64,000 bases of DNA from Burhinus oedicnemus (GCA_008921705.1 VFFE01007035.1:627119-691118); one strand, 5' to 3'; positions 32,331 through 44,760 are shown, numbered from the stretch's first letter. Translations and numbers: made by a program. The notes: a model not told the origin generated them from the sequence alone.

Positions 32331-35300
32331 AAGGAAGCTTTTATTGATCTTTATTTCATCTTTTTGGTACCAAAATTCATCAGCTACAGTCTTAGCTGGC
32401 CAAGAGCAAAAGCACCCCATAGATTTCAGCAGACTGACAGGGATCTGATATGATCTAATCTAATCCATCTATGGATGGGAAAAGCTTTTCTTTTCATGCC
32501 AGTTTGTTTGCTTGGGAAAAATGAGTCTCTAAGAATGGCAGAGACCACCAGGAATTAAGGAAATATCCTTAGAAAGTCAAGTCCAGTTTTCTTTTGCTTT
32601 CTTGGGTGGCCTGTTAATGATTCAGATTTAATGAAGGGATTGGATTTTTAGTGGGACAACTTTATCAGAACATTAATTATTTGTGACTCTTGGTGCTCTG
32701 TAGAGGACAGGCCTTCTGCTTGGCAAAAATTTGAAACTCAAAGTCTGGCTTTATTCTGCTTCTGAAAAAGAAGTCCTCGACTTTCAATTTTCTCATTAAA
32801 TGAGGTTTCTAAATCCCTTTTGATCTAGTTGTCATTTTTTAGCTTATTTTAAACTTTCTTTAAACAGGAAAATCAAAATATGTTGTTTGATTTTCGTTTT
32901 TTTCAAAATTATTCTGTGTATTGCATCTTATCTAATGAGTAGATGTATTTAAAAAGGAGAAATAGCATCTCCTGAAAGAAAAATCAAAGCATTGTATTAA
33001 AAATTGCTGAAATGAAGGTTTTTAATTTTTCTCACAACTTTACTATTTTGGGTTCTCCAAAAGAAAATTGCAGCTAGGTTTCATAGCAGGCATATACTCT
33101 CCTCATTGCAGTTCCTATATCCATGGATTCAGATTTTCTGGAAATTGATAAAGGCTGAACCTTCTTTCTTTGGTAGCATCTCTTTTTCTGTCTGCTATGC
33201 TCCTCAGGGATCTCAAATTCCTTCTGAGATGTGGCTTTTCAAAGCAAGCCAGTGCTTTCTGTTCTCCCTTGACAGTTTTCTAGGATGTGGATTTTCCCTG
33301 ATTCCCTCTTCTTGTATCCTCGTCCAGTTACATTATATTTTGATGAATTTCTGCCTCGGCTCTGCTCCCTGCTTTTTCTGCCAGATATACTTGCATCAAT
33401 GCTGTGTGAAAGCCTACTGTATTATTTGTAAAATATGTTTCTTGGGGCTTTTAAATGGGATCTTTTGGCCTAGAAATGCCAAGGATGGGCTTGGAAGACA
33501 ACTTTGGGTCTAGTCTATTGCTTTTTTCTTTTCATCTACATGGAAAGCCCTCCCTTACTTGTTTCCATCCAAGAAAAGTGGGGGCACTTTTACTAATATG
33601 AAGGTATGATGGAATTAGAAAAGACTAAACTGCTTTTGTCATATATCAAATAACACATTCAGAGTTCCTAGTTTTGGTGTTTTTTTTTAGGAAAAAAGAA
33701 AATACTACATTTCTTCATTTTTAACCATTGTTACTGTTGGATTCTAAAAATCCCTGTAAGAGAAGTGCAGAAAATAGATATTAAATTTCATCTTACTGGA
33801 TATGGACTTGTTTATATGAGTTACCTTCTGCAAATCCTTTGAAGAGAATCTACAGATCTCCAGATCCTAATCTGGCTCCTTTTATAATCTTGCTGTGTAC
33901 TATTTTATAGAGTTGGGTTGGGTCAAAAGGTCAACAATTCTGGCACGTATGTGTTACTAAGTAAGTTGTCCTGGATTTGTATTTTCTGGTGAATGAAAAT
34001 ATGCAGCCCAAATTTTTACCGCAATTTTGATACAGATTTTTAATATGAACACCTAAATAAAAGGGAGAATATAAAATTTCTCTTGCTATTTTAGTCTCAT
34101 GGAAAATAGCCTGGTGTGTCAAATATGTGTGTGAATTCTCTTTGAGTTATCTTGGACCTCGTACCCAGCCTTTGGTGGTTCTTTTGCCGTTCTCATTTTC
34201 TTTAAAAAAATATTTTAACACCTGACATTTCTGCTGCTTAGCCACTGAAACACTGGTAACTTTTGAACTTTTTGATATGCTAGACAGAGGGAATTCCTTA
34301 AATTTCTTTAGTCTTCAAGTCATTTCATCGCTACTGACTGTCCATCACAGAAAGATCTTAGGTCTCAGCTATAGCGGTCAGAGTCCAGGAAAAGGAAAGA
34401 AGTGAAAGCCTGCACACTGGGCTTGAGGCACACCGATGTCTTAATAGGTCTGATTCCCATTTTCACTCTGGTATTGATCCAGCCTCATTTCCATAATGTC
34501 CCTCTCACACATGCTTTTTCAAGAGGGATATTTTAAATATGAATATTTACATGTGTATGCAGTCTTCACTAACACTTGCAAATGAAAAATTGAGAATGGT
34601 ATAATATAGAGAAAGGACCACATTTTTTTCTGGAGAAAATTAGCTCCCCCTTTCTTCAGCCTTGTGTATGATTTCTGCGATCTTGTGACAATTTAGGAGT
34701 TATTTAAAATAGTCTCATTCAATTATTTGGTTTTGTTTTCTTTCTTTCTTCTTTGTAATGTCTCTGCTCCTTTGTTTGCTGAGCACCAACTGCACTACAG
34801 TGACTTTTTAATGAAGAATAAAATGCAGGCTTTAACAGGAAGAAATGATAAAACATATTTTAACAACCGAGGGAATCTCTTGGGGAACATGATCTCCTGA
34901 AATTTCTAGGATAAACCGATCTGGATACATTTGTGTAAGTATCCATCCGTCTCTCCAGTGAGTCACATCCCCTGGGGAAGTCTGGAGAAGTGTAGCATGT
35001 ACTCTGTGAGCCATTTTTGCCAGAACCTGAAGCCCAGTGATGCTAGTTTAGGATTTTGTTACAAACTCCAACGCAGGTGCACAGGTCAGCAGATGCTGAC
35101 AAATGGATTAATTTAGCCTCGGTCAATACTAAGGTTTTTCATGGGAACACAACAAGCAGAGCTCTAATGGCTGCGTGTGGACTTGGTGCAAGACGTGAGG
35201 AACAAGGCCATTATGTCTAAAATCAGCTTTAATATTTTAGGCTTGTTGGAAGGTAAAATTTATGTGGACAGTTTGGGTGATTCAGGGCCATGTGAATCAA

Positions 35301-37630
35301 AAGAGGGGATTTCTTCCCCAAAGGTCATGTCTGCAAGCTGTGAATGCCCCAGTTTTGTGCTCTTTTTTCATGACTTCCTCACTTATCACATGTTCATCAG
35401 GTCTGCTCGAGGAGAAGGATTTAAAAATCAGACTTTTGAAATCATGAACGTCAAGGGTTTCTTTTTTTCTGGAATAAACCAAGTGTTGTTTTCTCACTGG
35501 TTATGTTGATCAACAAGGTATTTGGTATTCTCCATTACATACTCGGTGTCTAATGGACCAACTGGTCCTCACAGGACTAGAGTTGAAATTAAATACTTGA
35601 AGGCATTCCAATGGAATATACAGATATCTAAACAATAGTCATTTCATGCAGAGATGAGCTGTGTCAGTCATTTAGATCCAGGTCTGAGAGGATAATTAAT
35701 TTTATTTTGTTGTTTATCCTCTGTCCTCCCATCTCCCAGATTTGTGTTCCTGCAGAAGATAACCTTATGGCAAACAACAGACCTAAATATACATAAATAC
35801 ATATGTCCTTACCCCTAGAGAGATTAGACTGTCCTTAGTCTCAAAATGGATCAACCAACATGGAGAATACAGATTCCCACTTCTGCAAATCCAGACTCAG
35901 TCTTGTGTGGTGTTGGTAAGACACAGGATATATTTGGTCCCCGTCTATTAAGATTTTATTAAAAAGAATAGCCATAGATAACAACGATAACAGAAGCGAG
36001 ATCACATCTCCGCTTTCCCAGTTACCTCGTAACACGTTTAATCCAGAAGGATGCCATGTCATTCTGTCCCGCAGCACAGAAGCAAAGCAGATCCACAGCA
36101 AAGGAAAATGCAGGCTGAAAACACCTATTTTACTGTTCTGCTTTGAACCTCGTGACCCTGCCACCTACCAGACTCCCGTGGCCTCCATTGTCTCCTTGTC
36201 CACTCCCCATTGTTCTTTTGCAATCTGAGATGGAGCACACAGCATGGGTTGATACTGTTCACTGCATGACATAATTTAGGTTAATCAGCATCAGTTACAC
36301 CATCTGGAAAGGGAATAGCTTCTTAATACTTCATCACTGGAGGTCTCGGCTTTCTGCATAAAGTGGTCTTCCTTCAGTGAGGTCGATTGGTAGCCTAGCA
36401 AACATCTAGCAGGAGGCTGGTAGCTGTGCTTCGGGGTTGGTTTTCTGGGCTTAGCAAAGTTCAGAAGCCTCAAGGAATTGCTTTCCTGATCAATGACCAT
36501 CCTCTTCTGGACTTCATATTTTCAATGTACTCCTGCTGCCCTGCCTCACCGAGCCCAAAACTTTCTTTCCTCTCCCACCCCCCTTGCAGAATTTATTTGA
36601 CAGTCCTTGTGTCACTTAATTTCATTAGTAGATTGGGATGGAAAGTTTATAAGACAGCAATAAAAGCAAACAGATTATTACTTTCAGGCAGAACGGGACT
36701 TTAAGTGATTTAAGTGAGGAGGGATCCAGGCCCTGGCTCATGCAGTTCATGCAGATGCTAAAATCATTATCACCATGTAAAAATACATCTATAAGTTTCC
36801 ACTTTTGCATTTCCTCGCTGCAGTGTTCTGTGGGCCATGATACCATTTTCCACTGATGAGGAAGCCCAGCAGCTGTTTCGTCTCGCCCCACACTCCCTCC
36901 CTAGTCCTTTCCATGGCTTTTTCTGCAGACTCTCGCGCTGCGCTGGGTGTCCGCAGGAGGCCAGGCTGGCCTTTCCTCTCGAGCTCCATCAGCAATTCAT
37001 CACGCGGCCAAGGGCTGAGCTGTCCCCACTGAAATAAACCCCACTCATCTCTGTTTTCCTCTCCCTGTCTTCATGGTGGCTTCTTAGCAGCGTTGCTTGA
37101 GCAATAGACTAAATTACAGAGAGTTGTGCAGCGCGAGCAGTGGTGCCATCGCTAGTTATGGCTATCGTGGTGTGAAAATGGCACATAGAGAAGAGAGGGT
37201 TGCTCTGCCAGGGACCTGAGGGACTGGTGAAGCTTGGAAAATGATGATGTTTTGCACAGATAATTATTTGCTTAGGGTTGCTTTTTTTGGGATGGGAGAA
37301 TTAAAAATATTCTACTGTTTCTCCCTTGGTTTTCCTTTCATTCTGTTTCTTTATTCCTAAAACAGTGTAGAAGACAGGAGAAAAAAAATGCCCTCTCAGT
37401 CCTCTTCTCCCCTCTGATTTTTTTTTAATGTTTTATTTCTCCAAAAATAATGAAAAAACAGTATTAAAAAAGGGGAAGGGCATTCAGAGTAGAAAATTTG
37501 CCTTAAGAAATACAAGAAGTTTAGTAGTAGTGCTGGAACAGCAACACTAAACTGAACTGTCTCTGTAGTGTCCTTTAGCTCTGGTCTCATAATTCTGGGA
37601 GTGAAACAAAAGGTACGACTGTAGCCAATC
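32331..37630. other. AT-rich non-coding stretch
   Basis: This is the most AT-rich and featureless part of the window. The 135-codon plus frame at 33106-33513 is rich in phenylalanine, leucine, cysteine and isoleucine because the plus strand is T-rich there, which suppresses stops; no domain is recognised. Frames at 35177-35509 and 35841-36164 are likewise isolated. No RNA gene, young repeat or CpG cluster is visible. Confidence 0.6.
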
Positions 37631-37633
37631 GAT

Positions 37634-37706
37634 TTACTTTTCTATAGGTAAGATCACTGTAAGTTCAGTTTGCAATAATATCACTCCTGTTTTACCTATA
37701 AAGTAA
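37634..37706. repeat. Inverted repeat (15-bp arms with 3-nt bulge, 40-nt loop)
   Basis: The left arm TTACTTTTCTATAGGTAA (37634-37651) pairs with the right arm TTACCTATAAAGTAA (37692-37706). TATAGGTAA/TTACCTATA is perfect over 9 bp and the outer TTACTT/AAGTAA adds 6 more, with 3 unpaired bases in the left arm. The 40-nt spacer carries no obvious further pairing. It may be a decayed small inverted-repeat transposon, a hairpin RNA or a paired binding site. The AT-rich context raises the chance expectation. Confidence 0.6.
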
Positions 37707-38585
37707 TATATGCTGTTAGTCTTGTAAGATGCTTAGCTCAGGATCAAGCTGGTTGTGCCCCTGAGGAATTGAAATGTGTTAGGACTCTTTTGAATTGGAA
37801 AGGATGACGGTATTTTAAAAACCTTTTGTGAAACAAAAATCAGTATTGTTTGGAGTGAGTTCATTGCCTTGGAAAACTCTTGTATTTTGCAGCTCTCAAA
37901 TGAATCCTCCTAGCATAGCCTGGTAAAATCTACGGTTAAAAAAAACAACCCACAAAGAGAGAATTTAACTCTCTAAAAGTAGAAACGATGCCTGGAAAGG
38001 AATTCTTCCATCATGATTATAAAGATGGTTTTAATTACCTGGACAAACATCCATTTAAAAGTTGCTGGTTTATCACCTAAGAGTATCGTTGAAGAAAATG
38101 CTGTCACACATCTGCAAAGTCGCTGGTGAAACATCTTGCTAAGCACAGATTTGTGATTTGCGGTCATGCATGACTTGCGGGGATATTCTTATATGAAGAC
38201 ATGAAGAAAAACGAGAGTAATGTATTTTCACACACATTTGTGGCACACGTATGATATACCTCTTTGCTACACCTAAAATAGTACCTTAGGAGTTACTAAA
38301 ATCAAATCAACTTTTATTTTTCATTTAGCAACCCTGTATTTCATTGAACAGAAGCTTTCTGTTAAACTGAAACAGATGATGTTTTAAACTAATACTAATT
38401 GATTCCATTCCTGGAGTTCACAGTGGTAGCAAGTAAAATAGCTCCCTGACCCTGCCGGTAAATTCAGATTTCAGACTGTGCAGTGCATTTTGGCTTCTCT
38501 TTTTCTTTTGCAATGTCCACACAACTCTGTGTTGGCTCCCAGCATCACTCACCGAAACACCATGCTGCTTAAAGCAGCGCGGGCT
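37707..38585. other. AT-rich non-coding sequence
   Basis: No gene is seen. 38200-38420 is AT-rich with AAATCAAATCAACTTTTATT and TTTTAAACTAATACTAATTG words but no structure. Frames of 64-67 codons are judged chance. Confidence 0.6.
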
Positions 38586-38587
38586 GG

Positions 38588-38728
38588 ACGGGGATGCCGG
38601 AGGTGCAGGTCGGGTTCCAGCCCTGCTGTGGAGTCCTTGGGGGAGTTACTTCATCAGTGCCGGAGCTCCCCCTCAGTGTAGTAAGGGTAAAAAAATCACT
38701 GCCTCATATAAAGGTAGGATGAAATCCA
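38588..38728 (+). repeat. MIR-type SINE, nearly full length
   Basis: In order, GTCGGGTTCCAGCCCTGC corresponds to the B-box region 'ctgggttcgaatcccagctctgc'. TGTGGAGTCCTTGGGGGAGT and TACTTCATCAG correspond to 'tgtgaccttgggcaagttacttaacc'. CCCCTCAGTGTAGTAAGGGT, after which come AAAAAAATCACTGCCTCAT, corresponds to 'ccccatctgtaaaatggggataatactgcctca'. The order is kept across about 140 bp including the tRNA-derived head, making this the best-preserved SINE seen. Confidence 0.75.
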
Positions 38729-40689
38729 CCGGTGATTATGAGTGGCTCTGTTACAGCGAGCCCTGTATAAGAGTCACCTCATATTTCATTAATAACTGAG
38801 GTTCCCTGTTCCACAAGTAAAGGAATCAGGTGCTATTTCTTCTTTTCTCTGCTTCTGGTAATATACCTTATGGTCAACAGTCCAAAAAATACCACTCAAA
38901 CCCTCTCAAAAGTTTAAGTTTTGGGGATGCTTGCCCTGGTCTGCAGAAAAGACCTATAATTGTTTCAGCCAATCATGTCGTAAAAATGTGAATGATAATG
39001 CTGGGAACAAAATCTCCTTGTTGTATTATTAAGGTAGGAAAGTTGAATCTCTTATGCTGAGAGCAAGTGCTTTGCTCTCTCTAGGTGCTATGCACTTTTG
39101 GTGCAGTCTTTAAATCAGTGTCCCTCCAAAAGCCGCTGCGCTGGTGTGTGGGGTGGTCAGTCATCCACTGGCCCCTCATTCCCGGTCTGGCTGTGGAGTA
39201 ACAGGGGAGCAGCAGCCTCATCCCTCTGCAGTGCGTTTAGGGTGTCGCTGGGCCACCCTGTACTGAACAGATTCTCTTTTAGGAGAAGCTAGTCATGATC
39301 TGGGACAGCAGGAGCTAATGGAGAACTTCACACTGCAGAAGCCGATGGTTTACTAGGAGCTGTCTGTCTGTCTGTCCATGCATCCCTGAATCTATCCATT
39401 TACGACATGTCTGCCTTCTATCGCAAGCCACATGCTCCTGGAGCTGTTGATATGTCCAGCTCTCCAAGCAGGGGTCGTTAATGGAAATGTTGACAGCTTA
39501 CTAGGAGCTCTGATGTCAAAACGTGTGTCTCTGGAATTGTGCTGGGTATTTTTTTTTTTTTTTAAACTATGCAGATTGAAACAGCTAAATGCTGGAATCA
39601 AGCACCATTGGCTATTTGTGACAAAAATAAAGCAGAACTTAGCCAAGGAGATCTCTTTGAAAAGCCTTGTTTTTGTTAGTTTCAAATGAATCTCCAAATT
39701 ATTCTTCCCTCCAAAAAGGGGCAAAACCACCTTTCTTTCATGTCCCCAACTCCACTTCCACACACGCTTTTTAACTCACAGCCTCAGAATCTACTCAGAT
39801 TGATTTCTGTATCAAAGACCGAAGGTTTCAATTAGAGATGTTCGATGAAAGCAGAAAAAGTCCTGGCCTTTATTTAAGACCAGTTTGAGAGAGAGGCGTG
39901 AAAATGGGAACCGTGATGGGAACATCTGTTGTTGCAGGTATCATAAGTCTGTGGGGATTTCTTCTACTCAAGGAGCACGTGGGGGCAAGAGGACACTTTA
40001 CCTCTTAGAAATGCCAAGTGGCTCATCTTTGGCAGTGAAGGGGTTGTGTTCTGTTTGTTAGAGAAACCAGGTACCTTTCCCCAGAGAAACGAGTGACTTC
40101 TGCTGACCATGGGACTGACTCTCCCAAAGGACTGAATGCGCTATTCCATCCCTGTGGGTCCACAGGAGTGGGATGCTGCTGGGCAAGGCTTGGAGGGGAG
40201 CACCATGGGGATCAGGCAAGGAAGCACCAGGACATGCTGTCACGGTGCAGAGCTGCTTGTTTTCGTGCCACCCAACAGCAGCTGCATCACTCAAAGACCT
40301 CCCTTAGCCTCACGGCTGCCTGAGCTCCCACCACAGAGAAGGGGCAGAACCTTTCTGCTGGGTAATGAGGGAGCCTGGGTGATTACAGCCCCACCAGCCA
40401 TGTCCACAGCTGGGTGGTACAAATCCTATTGAAAGTGTCCTAATTATATTATAACGCTACAGGTAATTAACTTCCCCTCTTCCACACGCAGAGATTTCAT
40501 TGACGAGCCATTTCTATTTCTTTGACGCTCCCCTGGTGTTTGCTTTTGTTCTCTTTCCAGGATGGGGCCTGGATCAGGACCGTGGGTATTAAATATGTCT
40601 GGCTAGAAAGTCCCCGAATGGATCAAAACAATCTTGATCAGTGGAAAGTTTTTGACATGGAGCTGGATTTTACAGTGTGCATATGTGCC
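38729..40689. other. Non-coding sequence with simple repeats
   Basis: Contains a short (TGTC)n run at 39361-39377 and a T15 tract at 39549-39563. A minus frame of 123 codons (39392-39763) and a plus frame of 85 codons overlap across the T tract, and neither is credible. No gene is seen. Confidence 0.6.
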
Positions 40690-40990
40690 TGAAGTGTTTC
40701 TTCTGTGCAACGTTCAAATAGAGGGTTCATTTCACTTTAAGATCATAAAAAATGGAGTTATTTAATAGGGCCCTTGGTTGGGTAATTACGAAGCAAAGGA
40801 AAAGCAGACAATCTGCCCAGGGGGTGTGTGTGTTTTTTCTTCAGTGGTGTTAAATACTATTTGGATTATTCACTGAATAAACATTAAATAATGTAATTTG
40901 GAAACCAGGTCCCATTAGGGATTTAAATGTGTAGTCTGTCACTGGTAAAGGATTAAGATATTAGTGTATTAATGTAATATCAAAAGCTGC
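40690..40990. promoter_or_regulatory. Candidate regulatory block (homeodomain and OTX-like words)
   Basis: AT-rich and non-repetitive, with TTGGGTAATTACGAAGC (TAATTA), TTTGGATTATTCACTGAATA, AACATTAAATAATGTAATTT, AAAGGATTAAGATATT (AGGATTA, the reverse of the OTX/bicoid core TAATCC) and TGTATTAATGTAATATC. The density of TAAT cores and lack of repeat structure fit an enhancer, but this is inference. Confidence 0.32.
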
Positions 40991-42695
40991 GAATTCTCTC
41001 TCTGTTGCTTAAGTGCTTTCTGATCAAACATGTCCGAATAGTTGGGTTTTTAATTGTTTGTTTCATGCTGTAATGAAAGAGAGGATGGATATAGCACACT
41101 GTTTCAGTTAGCCTGCTTAGCCCGAAACCCTACAAACCAGGACCTGTAGGTCTAATCCACCATACTCTGAGATTGGAGGAACTTGGCAGACCCAGACCTT
41201 CACCTTTGTTTGCAAAGAGCCCATCATGCTTTGGCATTGTAAAACTCCCTTTTGCTGCGTCTCCCCACTCTGCTCCCGCTCCTTTCCCCAGTGCCACATA
41301 AATGATGCTTTATGCTTTTGACATCTCTGCTACGTTTCATCTTAACGGTTTCTTGGGACAAGATGCTTCTACAAGGCACAAACAATGATGAGTAGATACA
41401 GCTTTTCAGAGATTCAAAGGCTTTTGAGTCTGACTCAATCCTGTATCAAGGCCAAGACTGGAAGGGAAGTTGAGAGGCCCTGGATGACACTTCAGAAGTT
41501 TCAGGACCTTTTTCACCTACAGCCCATTTTGGAAAAGGGTCTTGTATGAGTTCAATATGTGAATATATTTCTATCCCTGTGCAGAAGTATATAGCACATT
41601 GACTGTGTTTATGCTGGTAGAAGTGGAAAATACAGCTTGTTTTTGCAATAAATCCCAACATTTACACTCTGGAGAGTATATAGATGTCAACTTCACTGAC
41701 CAGCATCGTTAGCACTTCAGCAAGTCCTGGGTTTCTACAACAGAGTCACCAGAAACAGGCTCTGTTAAAATGAGCTCCTGTGTTTAAAAACGCTTTCTTC
41801 TATTTTGTGTTTATCCAGTTCACCTGAAATGGCCATTGCTGTCCACTAGTAAAAACCCACCAGCAGATATTTTGTAGAGGAGTCCAGAGACAGGAGCATA
41901 TCAAGCAGTTCTTCAGCAATCCCTTGAAGATCTGAGCGCTGTGGATTCTTTCTCAAGTGACAGACATGTTACTCTGAAGGGGGGTGAACGTGTGGGTTTG
42001 GCGAGTTTGGATTTGCTTTCACCCACTCAGGACCTAGCCTGAAGAGTGTATTACCAGGGCAAGTATAAAGGAGCAAGTGAGAAGAGAAAATATAAAATTA
42101 CATTAGAAAAAGGACCAAGACACGGATATCATTGGAGACTCTAAATGAGTCGTAATGACGATGTTTTGTGAAACAGAGAGAAGGTGCTGAGATTTATTCA
42201 TCTATGCTTTTTAGTAAAGACAGCTAAGCACAAAATGTGTCCATCACAGAAGCATTTCCTCGTGAAATTGCTTTTGTTCTGAACTGAGCACATCCTATTG
42301 GCTTCTGAGGAAACGGAAGGCTTAAAATAAAATGTATGTGTTTGTTTAAGCTGTGTCAGTAGTGAATCTAACTCGATAGTTCATCCAAGACAAAAATGTG
42401 TGCTCTAAATCTGTAGACAATCAAGCATTTTATTTTTGATAACCAGTCACTGTTTATTGTAATATACAGTAATGTTTTAAAAGGAACCAGAGTGTTCCTG
42501 CTCACTGGGTCAATTCCAAGTACTGCATTTCAGCAAATGAAGCAGGAACTCAAGCTGATGAAATTTGCAAACAAATCCCCATGGAACCCTGTCCATTAAA
42601 AATTAGCTCTGAATTAGATATTACAAACAGTACTGAAAAATAGTCTCTGTAGCTATTGTCTTGAAAGTCCTTGGTGTAATAAAAATTTCACATTT
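40991..42695. other. Non-coding unique sequence
   Basis: No gene, RNA gene or clear repeat is seen. 42340-42480 is AT-rich with several TAAT-type words. Confidence 0.6.
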
Positions 42696-42699
42696 TCTA

Positions 42700-43080
42700 T
42701 AAACGAGGGGAAAAAAACAGAGTTGCTGGAAAACACTTCAGTTCACCTAATTGGAAAATATAATTCAAATATTCATAATGATTCCTCTTAAAAATGGACG
42801 AAAAGAACATTCTTGAATATTATTTTGGAAGCAAGCCAAAATATGCACTTGTTGTTACTATGGCAATAAGCAAAAAGCAGAGAAAAACCCACGAACAACA
42901 GCAAAAAAAACCCCAGGTTTGAAAGCAACTTGCTATGTATGAATTATTTTTATGATCACAAACCCCTCACAGCAACCAATTTACTGAGTATAAGTGATCT
43001 AATTGAGGGCAATCGTTGTCAGAGGGACCAAAAATATACTAGGCCTCCATTTTCATATTAAAATGCCATGCCTTGGTTTA
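42700..43080. promoter_or_regulatory. Candidate conserved regulatory block with RFX X-box-like site
   Basis: AT-rich, non-repetitive sequence with CCTAATTGGAAAATATAATT, AAATATTCATAATGATTCC (POU-like TATTCAT next to TAATGATT), and GTTACTATGGCAAT at 42854-42867. The last is close to the RFX X-box consensus GTTRCCATGGCAAC, differing at two positions. Further on are GAATTATTTTTATGATCAC, GTGATCTAATTGAGGGC and TTCATATTAAAATGCC. The texture is among the strongest enhancer-like textures in the window. RFX factors regulate ciliary and neuronal genes, but no target can be named. Confidence 0.38.
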
Positions 43081-43211
43081 ACATTTCCAAGTGGTTATTT
43101 TAGTCCTTTTTTAAAAAACAAAAGCCTGTTGAGGATAGGGTAACTCTGTTGACCAGTATATTATTGAACTTGTTTATCTCTGGGAAATGGGACCACCTGA
43201 TCTCAATAGAG

Positions 43212-43277
43212 TTTTTCTTTTTTTGTTTTTTTTCTCCCTCCCCATCCCCCTTAACCCCCTTCCCACCTCCCCCCCCC
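43212..43277 (+). repeat. Polypyrimidine tract
   Basis: About 66 bp of T and C moving from T-rich (TTTTTCTTTTTTTG, T runs) to C-rich (CTCCCTCCCCATCCCCC, CCCACCTCCCCCCCCC), with only one G and a handful of A. It is capable of triplex formation and difficult to sequence, like the poly-G gap at 21.2 kb. Confidence 0.85.
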
Positions 43278-43937
43278 AATCGCTTGAAACATTTCACAAT
43301 TAAAGCAGAAGAGGCTTGTTCTGCGGTTCTCACCTTTTGTCCTGAATAGCCTGGAAACAGAGGGACACTTTCCCCGTTGAAGTCTGGTGTAATTTCCCCT
43401 TGAATGGGCTCTCATGATAAGAACAGGGGTCACTGGATGGGATGGTATGCAATAAAGCTTGTGATTGCATGGTTCTTCATCATCACAAAACAGCCCAACA
43501 CTCTGCTTTATGATAGCACAATTGGCGCACACAATGGCTTGGGTAGAAAGCTAGAGAAACAGAGAGACGGGTATAGATACTAAGATGGAGATATCAGTCA
43601 AGCGATTGTCCCTCTTGGTGTGTTTCAAGTGCTGAAATGTACAAGTGGCTGAGAACAGGGTCCCCAAACATTACACTGAAAAGCAGTGAATGAATAAAAA
43701 GGGATGGCAGGAGTGGATGGATCTTGCCTATAGAATGCACCTTTGTGGTCAAATGTATAAGATAATATATAGCAGCTGTGTTATAAGCCAGCAAAGGGAA
43801 TTGAACTTACAAAGCCCAGGCTTTCAATAGCTTCCCTTGTGGGAACACCAAAAGTTTAAGAGGTGGAGGAGGGCTTATTGCTGACTAACGCCCACGCTTA
43901 ATAATAGTTGTCTTGCCTGCTGTGGAACCTATCCATT
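43278..43937. other. Non-coding unique sequence
   Basis: Nothing is recognised. Minus frames of 93 and 66 codons lack motifs. Confidence 0.62.
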
Positions 43938-44130
43938 GGGCCTGTTCCTAAAGTCCTTATTTACTGCCCCTAAGTGGGAGCTTTGATTGAGTAAAGGCTG
44001 AGTAAAACCTGGATAAAGACTCGGGAATTGGCTGTATGTGAACTTACAGCAAGCCGGCATTTAGAGGGTCCAGTCCTGGAAGGGCTCGCAGTTCCCATGG
44101 ACTTAAACGGGAGCTGCAAGTGCTTAGCGT
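43938..44130. repeat. Two ancient sauropsid/amniote repeat fragments in tandem
   Basis: First piece, 43938-44033: GGGCCTGTTCCTAAAGTCCT, TAAGTGGGAGCTTTGATTGA, GTAAAGGCTGAGTAAAACC and AAGACTCGGGAATTGGC. This follows 'gggcctgatcctgcaaagtccttactca...agtgggagttttgcctgagtaaggactgcaggat'. Second piece, 44067-44127: GGTCCAGTCCTGGAAGGGCT, AGTTCCCATGGACTTAAACG and GGAGCTGCAAGTGCTTAGC, following 'ccaatcctgcaaggtgctga...cccattgacttcaatgggagctgcaggtgctcagc'. Both are diverged but keep the phrase order. The families are remembered, not searched. Confidence 0.6.
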
Positions 44131-44760
44131 TAGAGGTGGTTTCAACAAATACCGAAACTTTTTGAAGTTAATACAAAACCCCAGAAACAGTTGCCCCCAT
44201 GTCGTCTTTCCAAAATTTTATTAGAAACAAGCTAAAGCACCAAAAAGCAGGCCTTCAATTTTTCAGGGAAAAGTCTCTCCTTTCCTTCTTCTCCCCCCAG
44301 CTCCATAAATCAGTGATAAATAGTTTTTATGAGCTTGGTCAGTACTGTTTGCATCTTGGCCCCACTAATAGTTAGGAATTGCCATCTAGTGATGCAGAAA
44401 GAAAATTTTACATCATTTTTGTTTTGCAAATCTCCATTCTAACGTTCCTGGAAATCTTCTGTAGGTGGCAAGGGCGGGAGTGAGGTCAAGGGAAGGGTCT
44501 GTTAGAAGAGGAGTTACAATAACTCCTGAAAGGAGTTAAAATACTCTGCCTTTGAGTGAAATATTGAGATATTCATAAAGGACCAGCTGCTTTTCAAGGT
44601 AAACAATAGAGGAGAAAAAATAGCAATAGAGCATACTGCTTTCACACAAGGTCATTGACAAAAAGAGCTTTTAAAGTAAGTATGGTATATTGGCTTTTGT
44701 TCTGAATAAATTTGATTGCAATAGATTTCTACAAAGACTAGCTGAAAAGTCTTCAGTTTC
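44131..44760. promoter_or_regulatory. Candidate regulatory block (AT-rich, low confidence)
   Basis: Contains CCATAAATCAGTGATAAATA, CCCACTAATAGTTAGGAATT, GAAATATTGAGATATTCATA and GGAGTTACAATAACTCCTGA. In the last, GGAGTTACAATAACTCC is an imperfect palindrome at 44510-44526 (GGAGTTA / TAACTCC) and is followed by another GGAGTTA at 44533. It is non-repetitive otherwise. No gene is seen. Confidence 0.25.

Noticed and set aside
33106..33513. 135-codon hydrophobic, cysteine-rich plus-strand frame
   Set aside because: The T-rich strand lacks A-containing stops; the Phe/Leu/Cys/Ile richness follows from composition, not a membrane protein family I recognise.
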